Numbered from the stretch's first letter, positions 11,896 to 24,759 are shown. The stretch: DNA of 64,000 nt from Zanthoxylum bungeanum (GCA_019454045.1 SKCR01010145.1:62001-126000); one strand, 5' to 3'. The notes: a model not told the origin generated them from the letters alone. Translations and numbers: made by a program.

Positions 11896-12768
11896 CATTA
11901 TGTTATCTATGTACTGTATATACATACATTGCATGTTGTATATGTCAAATGAAAAACAAATGTGAAAACTACAGCTAGCAATTAAAAATAAATTATTTAA
12001 TTAAAAAATTATATTATTAAGAACACAAAGTAATTCAATATTTTAAAAACCCGTAAGAAATCCGTTGGGTACCAATGCGGGTTTGGTAATTTATTTTTAT
12101 ATGTGGTGCGGGTTTGGTAATGAAAATTAAAACCCGCAAAGGGTATGGTGCGAATTTGATAATTTATTTACATATGCGGGTGCAGGTTTGGTAATGGAAA
12201 ATCTGCACCATACCCTACCCACTGATATGTTGGCAACAACCGATTGGCTTTCATCATTTTCCTCTTTTGTTTATTTAAATGAAAAGAAGTGAAACTTCTT
12301 TCAGATTCCCTGCATCTTAATTTATTGAGTCTTTCAAACAAGTTATCGATATATTATTAAAGTTGAAAAATAGTCAAAAGATGCTTCATCCTCAAGTGGG
12401 GGCATTCCAAACGTTAGTTTTAACGGCATTTTTAGAAGATATTTTTTAATAATATTCTACTGACATTTTTTTATTCAAGCAGTTATACATTTTGAAGAGA
12501 AATTAGAATGTACAACTGTTTGAAGTAAAAATGTCATTAGAATGTCACAAAAAATTATCCCCTTAAAATTATTGAAGTTTTAATCTTTACTGGTATTTTC
12601 AGTATTGGACCAGTAAAAGTTCAATGAATTGGTTTGATTGGTTGTACCATTTCGAAAAACGACAAAACCGACTAATATCATAAATAATTTTATTTAATTA
12701 AAAATTATAAAAAATATTAATTTTTAATTTTTGATATTTGATTTTAAGTATTAAAAAAAATTAAACCG

Positions 12769-13402
12769 ATCTGCAGATCCTAGGATAGATGTTTAAGATA
12801 AAAATGAGGAATTAATTCAAATTCATCCACAAGATATATGAGAGCTATAGCTGTTATGCTATCTTTAAATGTAATTGATTTATTTTTCCCTTTTAAAATG
12901 CAATGTATTCATCTGTAGTATTTATCCGAAAATTTCTTCATGCCCTTCATAAGATTTTAGTATGTGAAGTTATTTTGTTCGATCTCAATACATTCGTAAT
13001 AAAGAGATTTGATTTTACTTTATTATTAGATAGATATATTATCCTAACTAAAACTTGAGTCAAGATTCTCCCAACAACTGTTGTGTTTGATGAGCTTGTT
13101 ACTTATTCCCAATATTGGCCTTTTAATGCAATTTGCTCGTATTAAAAATAAATAAATAAAGGAAAGCGTAAGGTGTAAAGTTTGGGAAAATTCTATCTCA
13201 ACCTGTAATATTCTCAAACATTGAGGGGAGCCTACTACTAATATAAATTTACTGTAAAAGACAAATAAGTCGACGTGTTCGGTCCGCTGAAACAAAGTCG
13301 TCGTAGACTCACTGGCCGGATGCCATCCAAATGAGCAAAAATCGATCAAAAAATTTGTTTCTTCTAATTAATTACCCTTCTGCAAATTTCTCCCTCAAGA
13401 AA
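12769..13402. other. Spacer upstream of the NLR gene
   Basis: AT-rich sequence with no repeat or coding region recognised; the likely promoter and leader of the NLR. The NLR frame is open to 13331, so 24 extra residues could be added upstream of the chosen start. Confidence 0.4.
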
Positions 13403-16400
13403 ATGTCAATCATCGGAGAAGCAATTCTAGTTGCCGCCATTGAAATGCTGTTCAAAAAGTTGACGTCAAGTGACCTGCTGCAGTTCGCACGGCAAGAGCA
13501 AATCCAAGCCGATCTGAAGAAGTGGGAAAGAATATTATTCAAGATCCACGCGGTTCTTGATGATGCAGAGGAGAAGCAGATGACGAAGCAGTCAGTGAAG
13601 CTCTGGCTTGGCGAGCTCAAGAACTTGGCTTACGATGTGGAAGACATTTTAGATGAATTTTCAACTGAATCTTTGCGGAGGAAACTGTTAGATGATGAAC
13701 CTCAAGCCAGCAGCAAGTTACGGAAGCTCATTCCCACTTGCTGCATCAATTTAGCTCCACGATCTTTGAAGTTCAGTTCCTCAATGAGGTCTAAAATAGA
13801 TGAGATAACGAGCAGATTGCAAGATATTGCAACAGAGAAAGAACAGCTGGACTTGAAGGAGAGTTCAAATTATGGAGAGAGGTTGAAGAAGGTTAGAGAA
13901 AGACTACCCACAACTTCTTTAGTTAATGAAGCTGAAGTTCATGGGAGAGATGATGATAAGAAGGCGATTGTTGAATTATTATTGAATGATGATTTGAGTG
14001 CTGATTGTGGGGTCTCTGTCATTCCTATTGTTGGCATGGGGGGATTGGGTAAGACAACTCTTGCTCAGCTTGTTTACAATGACGAAACAGTGGAATCCCA
14101 TTTTGATCTTAAGGCTTGGGCTTATGTTTCTGAAGATTTTGATGCTGTCAAGGTCACGAAAGCGATTCTGAGGTCGATTTGTGTGCAGACGGACGCTGAT
14201 GATGATCTAAATTCGCTTCAGGTGAAACTGAAGAATGGGTTATTCAGAAACAAGTTTTTGCTTGTTCTTGATGATATGTGGAATGAGAATTACAGCGATT
14301 GGACTAGCCTGAGACTTCCATTTGCAGCTGGGGCATCAGGAAGTAAGATCATTGTCACAACTCGGAATCAAGGTGTTGCATCAGTGATGAGGACTGTTTC
14401 AGCGTATGACTTGAAAAAGTTGTCGGATGATGATTGTCGGGTTGTGTTTACTCAGCACTCATTGGGGACTAAAGATTTTAGTAATCATCAACACTTGAAA
14501 GAAATAGGTGAGGAGATTTTGAGCAAATGCAATGGTTTGCCTCTCGCGGCAAAAACTCTGGGAGGTCTCTTGCGAGGTAAACTCGACCCTTTTGATTGGA
14601 GGAAGATTTTGAATAACAAGATATGGAATTTACCTGAAGAAGGAAGTGATATTATGCGAGCACTTAAAGTTAGTTACTATTATCTTCCTGCACATTTGAA
14701 ACGATGCTTTGCATATTGTTCATTGCTCACGAAGGACACTCACTTTCTTGAGAAAGACATGGTGTTAATGTGGATGGCTGAGGGATTGTTAGAATCTGAT
14801 ACAAGTGAGATGAAAATGGAAGATGTAGGCCGTAGTTATTTTAGAGAGCTACATTCAAGGTCATTCTTTCAACAATCAATCATGGATTATCGGTTTGTAA
14901 TGCATGATCTCATTACTGATCTTGCTCAATGGGCTGCATCAGAATTATTTTTTAGATTGGAGGATACTTTGGAGGGTAACAAGCAACAAAATATCTCCAA
15001 AAACCTTCGTCATTTCTCATACCCTATTGGCTACTTGGATCACATTAAAAGGTTTGAGGCTATCTCTGAGTGCAAACATTTGCGAACCTTTTTATCTGTG
15101 CAGTGGACATTTAGTAGGCATTTCTTATCTGATAGTGTTGTTCATATGTTGTTGAAACTACGACGCTTAAGGGTTTTATGTTTGCGTGAGTATAACATCT
15201 GCAAGATATCAAATTCAATTGGTGATTTGAAGCATTTACGGATTCTTGATCTCTCTGAAACTCTCATTGAAATTTTGCCTGAACCAATTAATACACTATA
15301 CAATTTGCATACACTTCTATTAGAAAACTGTAGTAGATTGAAGAAATTGTGCACTGAAATGGGAAATCTAATCAAGCTGCGTCACCTCAATAATGATAAT
15401 GTACCATTATTGGAGGGGATGCCTTTGGGAATCGGTAAGTTGTCTTGTCTCCGTACACTACATTATTTTGTTGTGGGGAAAAACATTGGCTCTCGACTAC
15501 GAGAGTTGAAGTCCTTGAAGAATCTTGTGGGGACGTTTAAGATTTCAAGGTTGGAGAATGTAAAAGTTGCTGGTGATGCAAGGGATGCTGAGTTAAACGG
15601 CAAAACAAATCTTCAAATATTATTTCTGGAATGGACTAATAGTAGTGGCAGTTCAAGGGAGCCTGAAACTGAAACACATGTGCTTGATTTTCTGAGACCT
15701 CATGAAAATTTGAAAATGCTTGCCATCAGAGGCTATGGCGGCACCAAATTTCCAATTTGGTTGGGAGATTCTATGTTCTCAAATTTAGAGGTCATCACAT
15801 TTAAAAATTGTGACATGTGCACTTCCTTGCCGTCAATCGGGCAACTACCTGCTCTGAAACATCTTTCTATAATTGGAATGACTTCAGTAACGAGCGTGGG
15901 TCTAGAGTTCTACGGAAACAGTGGCTCAATGTCTTTTCCATCCCTTGAGACTCTCTTTTTTGGAGATATGCCAGAATGGGAAGATTGGATTCCTCATCAA
16001 TCTAGTCAAGGAGTTGAAGTTTTTCCTCAACTTCGAGAGCTTTCACTTGTGAGATGTTCTAAACTGCTTGGAAGATTGCCAGAACGCCTTCCTTCATTGG
16101 AGAGGCTTGTCATTCAAGATTGTGAACAATTGGTAGTGTCAATTCCAAGTACTCCAACTCTTTGCAAATTAGCAATAGGTGGATGTAAAAAAGTGGTGTG
16201 GAGAAGTACAGACCTCAGCTCACCAACGGTTTCTGGTAATATGCCAAATCAGGTGTTTTTGACAACGCCACTTAAACAAGATTTACCAAAGTTAGAGGAA
16301 TTGGTGATTTGCAATACGAAAGAGCTATTATATTTGTGGCAGACTGGAAATGGATTACTGCAAGATATTAGCTCCCTTCACAAATTGGAGATTGTAAATT

Positions 16401-17734
16401 GTCCCCAACTTCTTTCTTTGGTGGCAGAGGAAGAAGCAGACCAACAACAGCGAGGATTGCCATGCAGACTTCATTATCTGGAATTACGCAGCTGCCAGAG
16501 CCTAGTGAAGCTACCACAAGCATTGCTCAGCCTTAGTTCCCTCAAACAGTTAAAAATCTCAGGCTGTCATTCAGTGGAATCTTTGCCTCAGGCATTGATG
16601 CACAATGGTAATGCACCTCTTGAAAGCTTAAATTTTTTCGAATGTGATTCTTTAATATACATTGCCAGGGCCCAGCTACCTCCTAGTCTTAAGCTGCTGC
16701 ACGTCCAAAGTTGCCGTGAACTTAGGACTTTGATAGAGGAAGATCAAATTTCAGGAACAAAGGGTCAGGACATGTCCAGTGGCAGCAGCACGTACACGTG
16801 TCTTCTTGAACGTTTACACATTGAAGATTGTTCATCTCTCACATCCTTGTTGTCAAAAAACGAGCTTCCTGCCACACTTGAAGATATTAAGGTTAAAAAT
16901 TGCTCAAAGCTTCAGTTCTTGTCAGCAAGAGGTGCTCTGCCCAAGGCTCTCAAGGACCTTTATATTTATAAATGCTCAGAGTTGGAGTCGATAGCAGAAG
17001 GGTTGGAAAGCAACTCATCTCTTGAAACTATTTACATTTGGGACTGTCCAATTCTTAAAGCTTTACCTGATAACTTGCACAAGGCCTGCCATCTTCGACA
17101 ACTTCAAATATATAGATGTCTCAATCTTGTTTCCTTTCCTGATGGAGGGTTAGCTTCTGAGAAACTGACGATGCTCGACATAAGTGGGTGTGAGAAACTG
17201 AAGGCCCTACCCAATCACCTGCACCATTTCACCTCTCTGGAAATATTACTAATACAAGATTGTCCAAGCTTAGGATCTTTCACTGCAGATTGCTTTCCCT
17301 CCAACATTACTGCACTTGGTATTGATTATCTGATGAAGCCATTATTGGAGTGGGGATTTCATAGATTCAACTCCCTTACGGAACTAAGACTTTATGGAGG
17401 ATGTGGGAATGTAGTGTCATTTCCTCCGGAGGGCACAGGAATGGCGCTTCCTGCCTCTCTAACCTTCTTGTGGATTGATAATTTTCCAAATCTGCTACAC
17501 CTACACTCAATTCAAAACTTCACTTCATTGCAATCTCTCCGGCTCTCTAATTGCCCAAAGCTAGAATACTTTCCAGAGAATGGCCTGCCTGCCTCACTTA
17601 CGCGACTACAAATCATTAGATGTCCTTTGATAAAAGAAAAATGCAACAAGGATAAAGGACAGTATTGGCCCTTGATAGCCGATGTACCTTGTGTCGAGAT
17701 AGATTTAAAATGCGTCTTTGATCCAGACTACTGA
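13403..17734 (+). CDS. CC-NB-ARC-LRR immune receptor, RPP13-like protein 1 class
   Basis: Uninterrupted 1,443-residue frame. The start MSIIGEAIL at 13403 matches the family better than the open Met at 13331. Rx-type coiled coil at residues ~5-95, with the EDVID-like VEDILDEF near 77. NB-ARC: P-loop GMGGLGKTT (~211), kinase-2 FLLVLDDMW (~284), GSKIIVTTR, GLPLAAKTLGG (~377), the RNBS-D region CFAYCSLL and MHD (~500, FVMHDLITDLAQW). All key nucleotide-binding residues are present, so it looks functional. From ~560 to the end are irregular cytosolic LRRs of the form LxxLxIxxCxxLxxLP, unusually many because the receptor is ~1.4 times the length of Arabidopsis At3g14470. No integrated decoy domain is seen. 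It would sense pathogen effectors in the cytosol and trigger defence. A splice donor 21 bp after the stop (17756) and an acceptor at 17946 suggest a 3' UTR intron. Confidence 0.95.
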   Translation: MSIIGEAILVAAIEMLFKKLTSSDLLQFARQEQIQADLKKWERILFKIHAVLDDAEEKQMTKQSVKLWLGELKNLAYDVEDILDEFSTESLRRKLLDDEPQASSKLRKLIPTCCINLAPRSLKFSSSMRSKIDEITSRLQDIATEKEQLDLKESSNYGERLKKVRERLPTTSLVNEAEVHGRDDDKKAIVELLLNDDLSADCGVSVIPIVGMGGLGKTTLAQLVYNDETVESHFDLKAWAYVSEDFDAVKVTKAILRSICVQTDADDDLNSLQVKLKNGLFRNKFLLVLDDMWNENYSDWTSLRLPFAAGASGSKIIVTTRNQGVASVMRTVSAYDLKKLSDDDCRVVFTQHSLGTKDFSNHQHLKEIGEEILSKCNGLPLAAKTLGGLLRGKLDPFDWRKILNNKIWNLPEEGSDIMRALKVSYYYLPAHLKRCFAYCSLLTKDTHFLEKDMVLMWMAEGLLESDTSEMKMEDVGRSYFRELHSRSFFQQSIMDYRFVMHDLITDLAQWAASELFFRLEDTLEGNKQQNISKNLRHFSYPIGYLDHIKRFEAISECKHLRTFLSVQWTFSRHFLSDSVVHMLLKLRRLRVLCLREYNICKISNSIGDLKHLRILDLSETLIEILPEPINTLYNLHTLLLENCSRLKKLCTEMGNLIKLRHLNNDNVPLLEGMPLGIGKLSCLRTLHYFVVGKNIGSRLRELKSLKNLVGTFKISRLENVKVAGDARDAELNGKTNLQILFLEWTNSSGSSREPETETHVLDFLRPHENLKMLAIRGYGGTKFPIWLGDSMFSNLEVITFKNCDMCTSLPSIGQLPALKHLSIIGMTSVTSVGLEFYGNSGSMSFPSLETLFFGDMPEWEDWIPHQSSQGVEVFPQLRELSLVRCSKLLGRLPERLPSLERLVIQDCEQLVVSIPSTPTLCKLAIGGCKKVVWRSTDLSSPTVSGNMPNQVFLTTPLKQDLPKLEELVICNTKELLYLWQTGNGLLQDISSLHKLEIVNCPQLLSLVAEEEADQQQRGLPCRLHYLELRSCQSLVKLPQALLSLSSLKQLKISGCHSVESLPQALMHNGNAPLESLNFFECDSLIYIARAQLPPSLKLLHVQSCRELRTLIEEDQISGTKGQDMSSGSSTYTCLLERLHIEDCSSLTSLLSKNELPATLEDIKVKNCSKLQFLSARGALPKALKDLYIYKCSELESIAEGLESNSSLETIYIWDCPILKALPDNLHKACHLRQLQIYRCLNLVSFPDGGLASEKLTMLDISGCEKLKALPNHLHHFTSLEILLIQDCPSLGSFTADCFPSNITALGIDYLMKPLLEWGFHRFNSLTELRLYGGCGNVVSFPPEGTGMALPASLTFLWIDNFPNLLHLHSIQNFTSLQSLRLSNCPKLEYFPENGLPASLTRLQIIRCPLIKEKCNKDKGQYWPLIADVPCVEIDLKCVFDPDY

Positions 17735-19177
17735 ATCCATTCACAAAAATCCCAGGTATGAGAACTTAAATTAAGAAATAGTTTAATGAATCTTTGTATT
17801 TCTATATCATCTAAATGTAAAAGCTGCCCAGAATTTACTTTCTGAATCTTGTTCTGATGAACCCTACAGACGCATATGCCCTGTTATGAAACCATTTTTC
17901 ATTCTGGAACCTTTCTTACAATTTTCTCTCTACTTGTTTTTGGTAGGATTTTGTTGGGTTGAAAGGTATTTCCTTCGGTCCTTTCAATTTAACGTCTTCT
18001 GATGCATTGTTGAAATGGTCTTCTTCTGGCCACAACATTGATCAACCTATTCAAGAACATGCTTCGTAAAAAGTCTTGCTCCTATTTCCTGATACAATTT
18101 GGTCAATCATCTCCATTTTCTGCTTGACTGTAGGTAGCTCTTCTCAAAGCATGCAAGTGTATTCTATATAATAAGTTTATTTCTTTGTACTACTTATTTT
18201 ATGTTTTTTTTTTTTTTTTTTTTTTGGGTAAGTGGCATCTCTGCATCAGAATTTCCTCAGGCTATTTGCTCAGCCTAACTGTACTGTTCTCCACCACCAT
18301 TTCTGATCTCAAGTTTATTGCTGTATTTTGAAGTTTATTTTTCTTAGTAAAGCCAGAAGTTTGCCTGAATTGTTTACAAGTATCATTTACAAATTTGCAG
18401 TTACCAGAGAATTAAAAGTCACGACATTTGGGATAAAACCCTTCATCAGAATCCCCCCAAAATGTACAAAACCATCAGAAACCTTACTTGTATTGCAAAA
18501 GCAATTAATCAAATTATTTAAACAGACAAGATTTGGCATCAACCCATATAATCCATTCTCTAGTAAAGTTAAAATATGGCATCAACCCAGTGGAATTCAG
18601 CCCCAAGGATTGACTAAGAGAGAGAAAATTGATCTGGTCTGATGTAAAGATGATCAGGTCTCACCTTAGTACAAAAATTCTATAAGCTTCTGAAATTATG
18701 AGAATGAAATAAGAAAATCCTTGAAATGTTAAAGAATGCCTATTGAAATAAGAAGAATTCAACAATCGGCGCAATCATATGACAAAAATGTTGCTTGGCC
18801 CATGCTGTCCATACAAGGAGTTATTGCTATGAAGGAAACACTACCAGCAGCCGTACCACCACCTCCTATAAGCAAGCAACCTCAATGCTTGAATGAAATG
18901 GGGTTTTGTGCTCAAATTGAAATTATGCAAATTGGTTTACATGACATGGAACGATGATTGAAGTGTTGCAATGAACATACCCATAAAAAGCCTTTCACAA
19001 ACAACTATAAGCTGCGGACGCAGCTCATATTACAATCTTGAACACAAACACCATGGAAACAGAGACGGGTTATCTATCAGAAACACATGGAAACCTCAGC
19101 AAATTGCGTCTCTGCCCAATGCCACCAGACATTAGGGTACAATAACTGGTTTATAGACTAATACTCTCATGCCGCAT
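17735..19177. other. NLR 3' UTR and intergenic spacer
   Basis: Contains the probable 3' UTR intron of the NLR (17756-17946), a T run of about 22 nt near 18206-18227 and otherwise unremarkable AT-rich DNA. Short frames at 18328-18642 and 18736-18957 show no domain and are not called. Confidence 0.5.
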
Positions 19178-22100
19178 CTACTTCTTGGTCTGCATGCACA
19201 AACATTCATTAACTTATTAGTACATCTACATTTTTTGTGCATTTGATCACACCTGGAATCGAGTTTGTCTAATGCGCTTGGTAGAAATACTGTAAATTCT
19301 CTTCTTCTTTCTTCTTCATTTTTTTACTCTTTTTTTTTTGTGAAGCATTTCCAAAATATTTCTTGACAGAGTATGTAAGAATGTTCGCAAAAGAAGGGAA
19401 AGATAAAAAAGTACCTTGCTCAGATACTTTTTTTGAATCTTCAATGCCTCATTACATGCTTTTTTAGCATCTAAATTTCCAGTTATGCCCGCCAAAATCT
19501 GGAAAGAGAAAATTTCATAATTAGATAACTGCTGAAGAACTATGCATATGCAGAGAGAGAGAGAGTGACCTTGACAACATCATCTAGACCCTTAGCCTCC
19601 CTCAAAAGTTTCTTATTCTTGGTCTCAAGAACACTTGCAACAAGGAAAACAGAAAGTGCACTGGTTTTATCCGCTTGTCCAGTCTTCACATTTTTCCTCA
19701 CAAATTTGCCACATTGCTTTAGCTGCTTGTCATTTACTTTATGTCCATCACTTGTGCTTGAATTTGACTCGTATAATGAGTACATATTTGGATTGTACTC
19801 CATTGCCCACATCAGCTGAAAACAACCTATCTAATGTCTTAAAAGAAGCTTATGATAATAAAATCTCAAAATTAAGAATCCAACAAATTAAACATTGGTC
19901 TGAATAGAGCTTTCAACAAAGCAGAACCGAATTCTCGGAGAAATTCAAATAGGTATACAAGTTTTTCCTTACCTCCCAAAGATACAATGCATCCACAAAG
20001 GAAAATTCTCTTCGAAAAAGGACCATCAGCATGCGAAATGCAAACAAATACTCTCCTCCGTCTAGCTCGTCTGCCAAATGAAAGAAATATGCCGCTTATG
20101 ATGTAGGACAGAAAACAGAAAGAATGATAGAAATTTGAAAAGAAAGAAAAATATAGATGAAAATACAGGGAAAGAGAGAGGCAAGAAAAAGAGGATACGA
20201 AAAAGCAAATTATGGTTTCATGTTCTCAAATCAATCACGAGCTCTACTAATAAAAATGCATCACGGTCCTATATATAGTGGCCTTAGTGTTTGTAAGCCG
20301 TTTTTTTTTTAATATTTCATTCGCGATTTCAGAATTTTTTTGAAATCTAAGCCTAGAATTTGATCTTTCATTGTCCCAATATCTGCTTTGTAGCTGGATA
20401 TATCTCTTAAATGCTCATTTGTGTTATTTAGCTTAAGATGGTGGCAATTTTTTTTACCATATCTGATGAGTCCCACATTAGATTTCACTTCATATGTGGT
20501 GCACAAAGCTACAATGTAAGAAGCCAGATTAGAGACATCTTTTCCCTTAATTTCAAAGAATTTTTTATTCTGGTGGAATTTTAAACTTTTCTGTTTGATT
20601 CTTTTGGTTACCTTCCTAGATGGTTTATATTAGCTGAGTACTGTAAAAATTAACTGATCAGTTCAATTAAACCAAGCAATTACAGCAAATAAAACTAAAA
20701 CATAAATGTTTAAAAGACACAGATAGAGCGGACAGAATCTCATACCAAGATGTTGATGAAGCTTAGGATCAATTGTTTTAATAATTTGTGATAGTGTGCT
20801 CAACTGTGATTGCACCCCTATCATACCTGTATCCGTCCTAAAGTTTTCTCTCTGTAATCAAAAACAACAGCAGCCATTAGAAAATATAATCATATGAAAT
20901 GTATAACGAAATTATTCAGGAACAAAGAATTATATCTATCCTCCCTCCATTTAAAAAAAAAAAAAAGAAATTAAAAAAAAAAGCAATATGAATATAATAT
21001 CAAAATGTTGGGTAAACTAACATATAAATATATAATGCATTCATGATTATAAAAAATATATATATATTTAGAGAACAGCACTAATCAAAATAACCAAATT
21101 ACTTACAAATAGGGCGTTCACCCAACCATAAATGTGGGAGAGAAATTGTCAGGTAACTAATCGTACCATGTAAGCAGTAAATTTGCTCTTTTGATCCCAA
21201 ATTTAGCCTTTTCATTTCATTTTTTTCCTTCTTTGGCGATTGACTTCTAAGGTTAAATAAATTGTTTTTTTCCCCATATACATCATCCTCCAATCGTAAT
21301 TTCAACCCAAATTCTATAAAAAAAAAAAAAAAAAAAAAAGGCAAGGAAGTTCACTATTATCCTCAGTGTTTACTGAAAAGTTCACTATTATACTTTGTTT
21401 CTTCCCAAAAAAATAAAAATAAAAATAAAATCATTACTTCTTGTCTGTGGCATCAAGTACACGCAATAGGTAATTACCTTGTTCTGTGATTGGAATGTAA
21501 GTCGAAATAGAGTGGAGTGTTCATTAACTACCCAAAATCAAATCATACTGTCATTACAAATGGGAATTTCATTTCAAATGGTAATCCATTTTAGAATTTT
21601 AAATGGAAGCTTTCACTGGAAAAAATGTCAAAGCTGTCCAATTCTTCAGTATCTTGGTGACACAGAGGAATATAATCAAATTACCAAAGCATTTCAAGAA
21701 AGGAAATTTGAGAATTCAGGGCAATAACGTACCAAAGAACATGGCAAATTTTCCCAAAACAATTGATCAATATCACAAATCATCACTCATATAAGCTAAT
21801 TCCATAGACAATCAAGTCTTAAGAGGGGCTGTAATCACTTGCACCACAATTTTTATAACAATATGGTCAAATTTTTCCATACCAGTCTTCGCATTGCATG
21901 CTCAAAACACCAAAAGGCATCTGCTTCATTTTCAAGGAGGATTATCATAGGTGAGCATATGTCATTCATTCCTGCTCAAGAAAGAATACCAAATAACTAC
22001 CAGGAAATAATATTATTACAGTTTTGCAAAAACTTATACGGTTTCTGCTAATTCACCTTGAACATAACCAATATCATTATCCACCCATGAATAAATTGCA

Positions 22101-24224
22101 AGAACATCCCAAAGTTTGGCCTGATTAGCTCGACTATCATAAAAGACAAGAGATCGATCTGTTCGAACAACATCTAAACCTATAAACCAAATTGTACTGA
22201 CCTTGTTAAATGCTTATAAGTAAATAAAAGACGCAATTAAATAAAATAAAACATAGAGATTTTTGAGCTAGGAAACAAATATTGCACTCCCATGTAGTTA
22301 ACACAATTTGTGTCTTCGTTTTTTTGCAGTGATAGACAGGGTTTCAGATAGCAACACCATGATAACCCCAGCGCAGCTTAGTTGTCATAAAGTATCCCCT
22401 TGAAGGCATGAAATAAAGATGCCTACAAGTATTGACAACTATAGGCAGTACGTGCTAGGGTGTCATTTTCCATGATCACTTTACACTGCTTGTTTCCACT
22501 TTGTGGATGAAAGAATATCGATTGACCAATGACAGAGTGCAAGCAGTCAAAGGTTAAATGCTACCTTAAAAGCCAAAACAAGAAAAAGGAATGCCAATTC
22601 AGTAGAGAATGAAATTATGCACCACATATGTACCAATTTGGTGCAAGCCGAGCATCCACTGGAGCACTTTCTTGTCTGAAATAGCACTATTTACATGCCA
22701 ACCCAAATCTTGCGAACCTTGTAATGGTTGACCATCATCGGTTACAATAGCTGCTGTAATGAACTTCCCACTACCAATAATGGGAACTATGTTTTGACAT
22801 TCAGTTTTCCATGCCGCATACTGTTGCCTAAAAATGATTGGTGTGAGATAATAAGCCACTTTGTTTGGTAAAGAAAAAGAAAGGAATAACAAAGGAGAAA
22901 CTCGCTACCACTTGCATAAAATCAACACATGGCATACTGGGCTGGGGACATGTAATGCCACTATTTTATATATCAGAGATATGCTCACAAACTTGGAACC
23001 AAAGGCTGAACAGAAAAAAGTCAAATAATTAATGCATCAAATAGGTTCAGCATGATGACTGTGAATGAATATATAATTGCATTTTATGTATAACTATATT
23101 CATATTTCATACCCAGCTCTGTGTGTGTGTGTGTGAGGAACCCATTGGAAATTGTTTCTCATGAAAAAAGTAATCAATGATCTAATGCACCTGGATAACA
23201 CACATTTGAATATAAAATTTACAGTATGTTGATGTTCAGTATGTCAAGTTTCAAAAATTTGAACCAGGACAATGAATGTCTCCATCAATCTGATTACCCG
23301 ATCATAATCAGTTTCCAAAACCCAGCTGATAGTCAGGTGAAAACCAATGGAGAAGCAGACCACAGAGCATTCATTTTCTTCCACAAATTGTTTAAACAGA
23401 TATACAATATCTACTAGATGAATTACCATTTGGAGGAAGACATTACCTCCTTTGTTGCCTGATTTGATTCCGTTCTTCAAAGGTGCTGTTGGGATCAAAG
23501 CAACCCAACAAGAACTCCCATACTAACCCTTTGATTGAAGGATGAATACCCTACCGTACAAGCCAAGTAAGGAGTTAAAACTCTATATTATTCATACAAT
23601 AACATATAAGTTTCATTGTACAGAAAGAATTATCCCACAAACTGACAATTCGTATACGGACAAAATCAGCAAGTGACATCATTATGACTCACACACTAGA
23701 ACTTCTTTACCAATTCGGGATCAATCTTATGCCTTAAGTAAGTTTTCAAATTAGCTAGAGTATCCCTGTAATAAAATTTGTTGTTCTTTCATCTTTGACT
23801 GCTCTATGGTCCACATTACCTAATTAGTACGCCTAATAAAACAACATAGCTAAATGTAGAAGAATCCTACCCCTCTTTGGATCCGTCTAAGCACTTTCGC
23901 TATATCCAAATGACCATCTTCAGAGAATGCAGCATGCCACCTTCTTGCACTAAGCGTTTTCCCACCCTGTCAAGACAAGAAGTTTAATAATAAGCCATCC
24001 ATCCACACACCAATCTACACACATATCATAACAAATTGCATAATTAAAGTAAAAAAAAAATGCACAACCAATGAAACCCAATTCCTCCAAATACAAAGCA
24101 TGGCAAAAATACCTACCCGGGCTTTAAAACGGACCTTGGGGACATCAGCTCGGCATTCGGGTCGAATTGGATAGTAAGATTCGACATCCTCCCCTCCAAA
24201 TTTATGAAAAATAATGCCCGCCAT
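19178..24224 (-). CDS. TBC-domain Rab GTPase-activating protein (Gyp7/TBC1D15-like)
   Basis: Eleven exons rebuilt with GT..AG introns and agreeing phases: 24224-24117, 23966-23871, 23550-23447, 22827-22634, 22179-22057, 21971-21883, 20851-20746, 20070-19973, 19815-19570, 19498-19415, 19189-19178; 419 residues. The N-terminus MAGIIFHKFGGEDVESYYPI and the KTLSARRWHAAF segment match the plant At5g54780/At4g27100 group. The TBC dual-finger residues are present: IGLDVVR fits IxxDxxR (arginine finger) and YVQGMND holds the glutamine finger. It should therefore stimulate GTP hydrolysis on Rab/Ypt proteins in membrane traffic; which Rab is unknown. The last 12-bp exon (TKK-stop) is the least certain part. 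A 5' UTR intron is likely between 24445 and 24271. Donor GTCACT of exon 9 is weak. Confidence 0.9.
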
Positions 24225-24445
24225 TCTCCCTTGCAATCCGCTCACTCATCAGGCACCCATCAAACCAAATCTGCCACACACACACACAAAATAATCAAAA
24301 CTATCCATAAAATCCAATCTCTTTTCAACAAAACACAAAACCCCATTTCATTATCTCCACAGAAAATCTTATATAAGTAGAATTATGCATGCTTTATGTT
24401 TGAGCAAAAATGAATTACAGGTTTAGGGGAAAAAAAAAAACGTAC

Positions 24446-24759
24446 CGTAGGTTTGTTTAAACAGGAGATGCTATAAAAAAATCCGTGGAGGTATTGTTAT
24501 GTTATGGGAGACAGATGGGAACCGAAGGGGACGCTTTAAGTTCAATCTTTCTGTTTGCTTGACGTCTTTTCCTTATTTCGAGTATTTTCCCGGAGAGCAG
24601 CGACTTTCATAAGGAAATTACTCCTCCCCTGCCGCTCACCCACTTTGTCTCCTTGTAAATTTAACACAATATTATTTGACTCCCCATCAATTATTATACA
24701 TGACAAAATTTATATATTTATATGTATTAATTTAAAAATAATTATATACTAATTATAAT
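24446..24759. other. Upstream region of the Rab-GAP gene
   Basis: Probable leader exon and promoter of the minus-strand TBC gene, grading into AT-rich sequence. No other feature recognised. Confidence 0.35.

Larger units (their letters stand above)
9628..12768 (+). repeat. Tandem duplication, copy B, interrupted by 9675-11895
   Basis: The left piece (9628-9674) and right piece (11901-12768) together equal copy A. The break coincides exactly with the CATTA target-site duplication of the inserted LTR element. About seven differences in 862 bp separate the copies. Confidence 0.9.

Noticed and set aside
13331..13402. Upstream Met of the NLR frame as the start
   Set aside because: The extra 24 residues (MSKNRSKNLFLL...) are not family-like; MSIIGEAIL at 13403 is the usual CNL N-terminus.
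18328..18957. Small genes downstream of the NLR
   Set aside because: The frames of 73-104 codons have no domain, and their composition matches the surrounding spacer.
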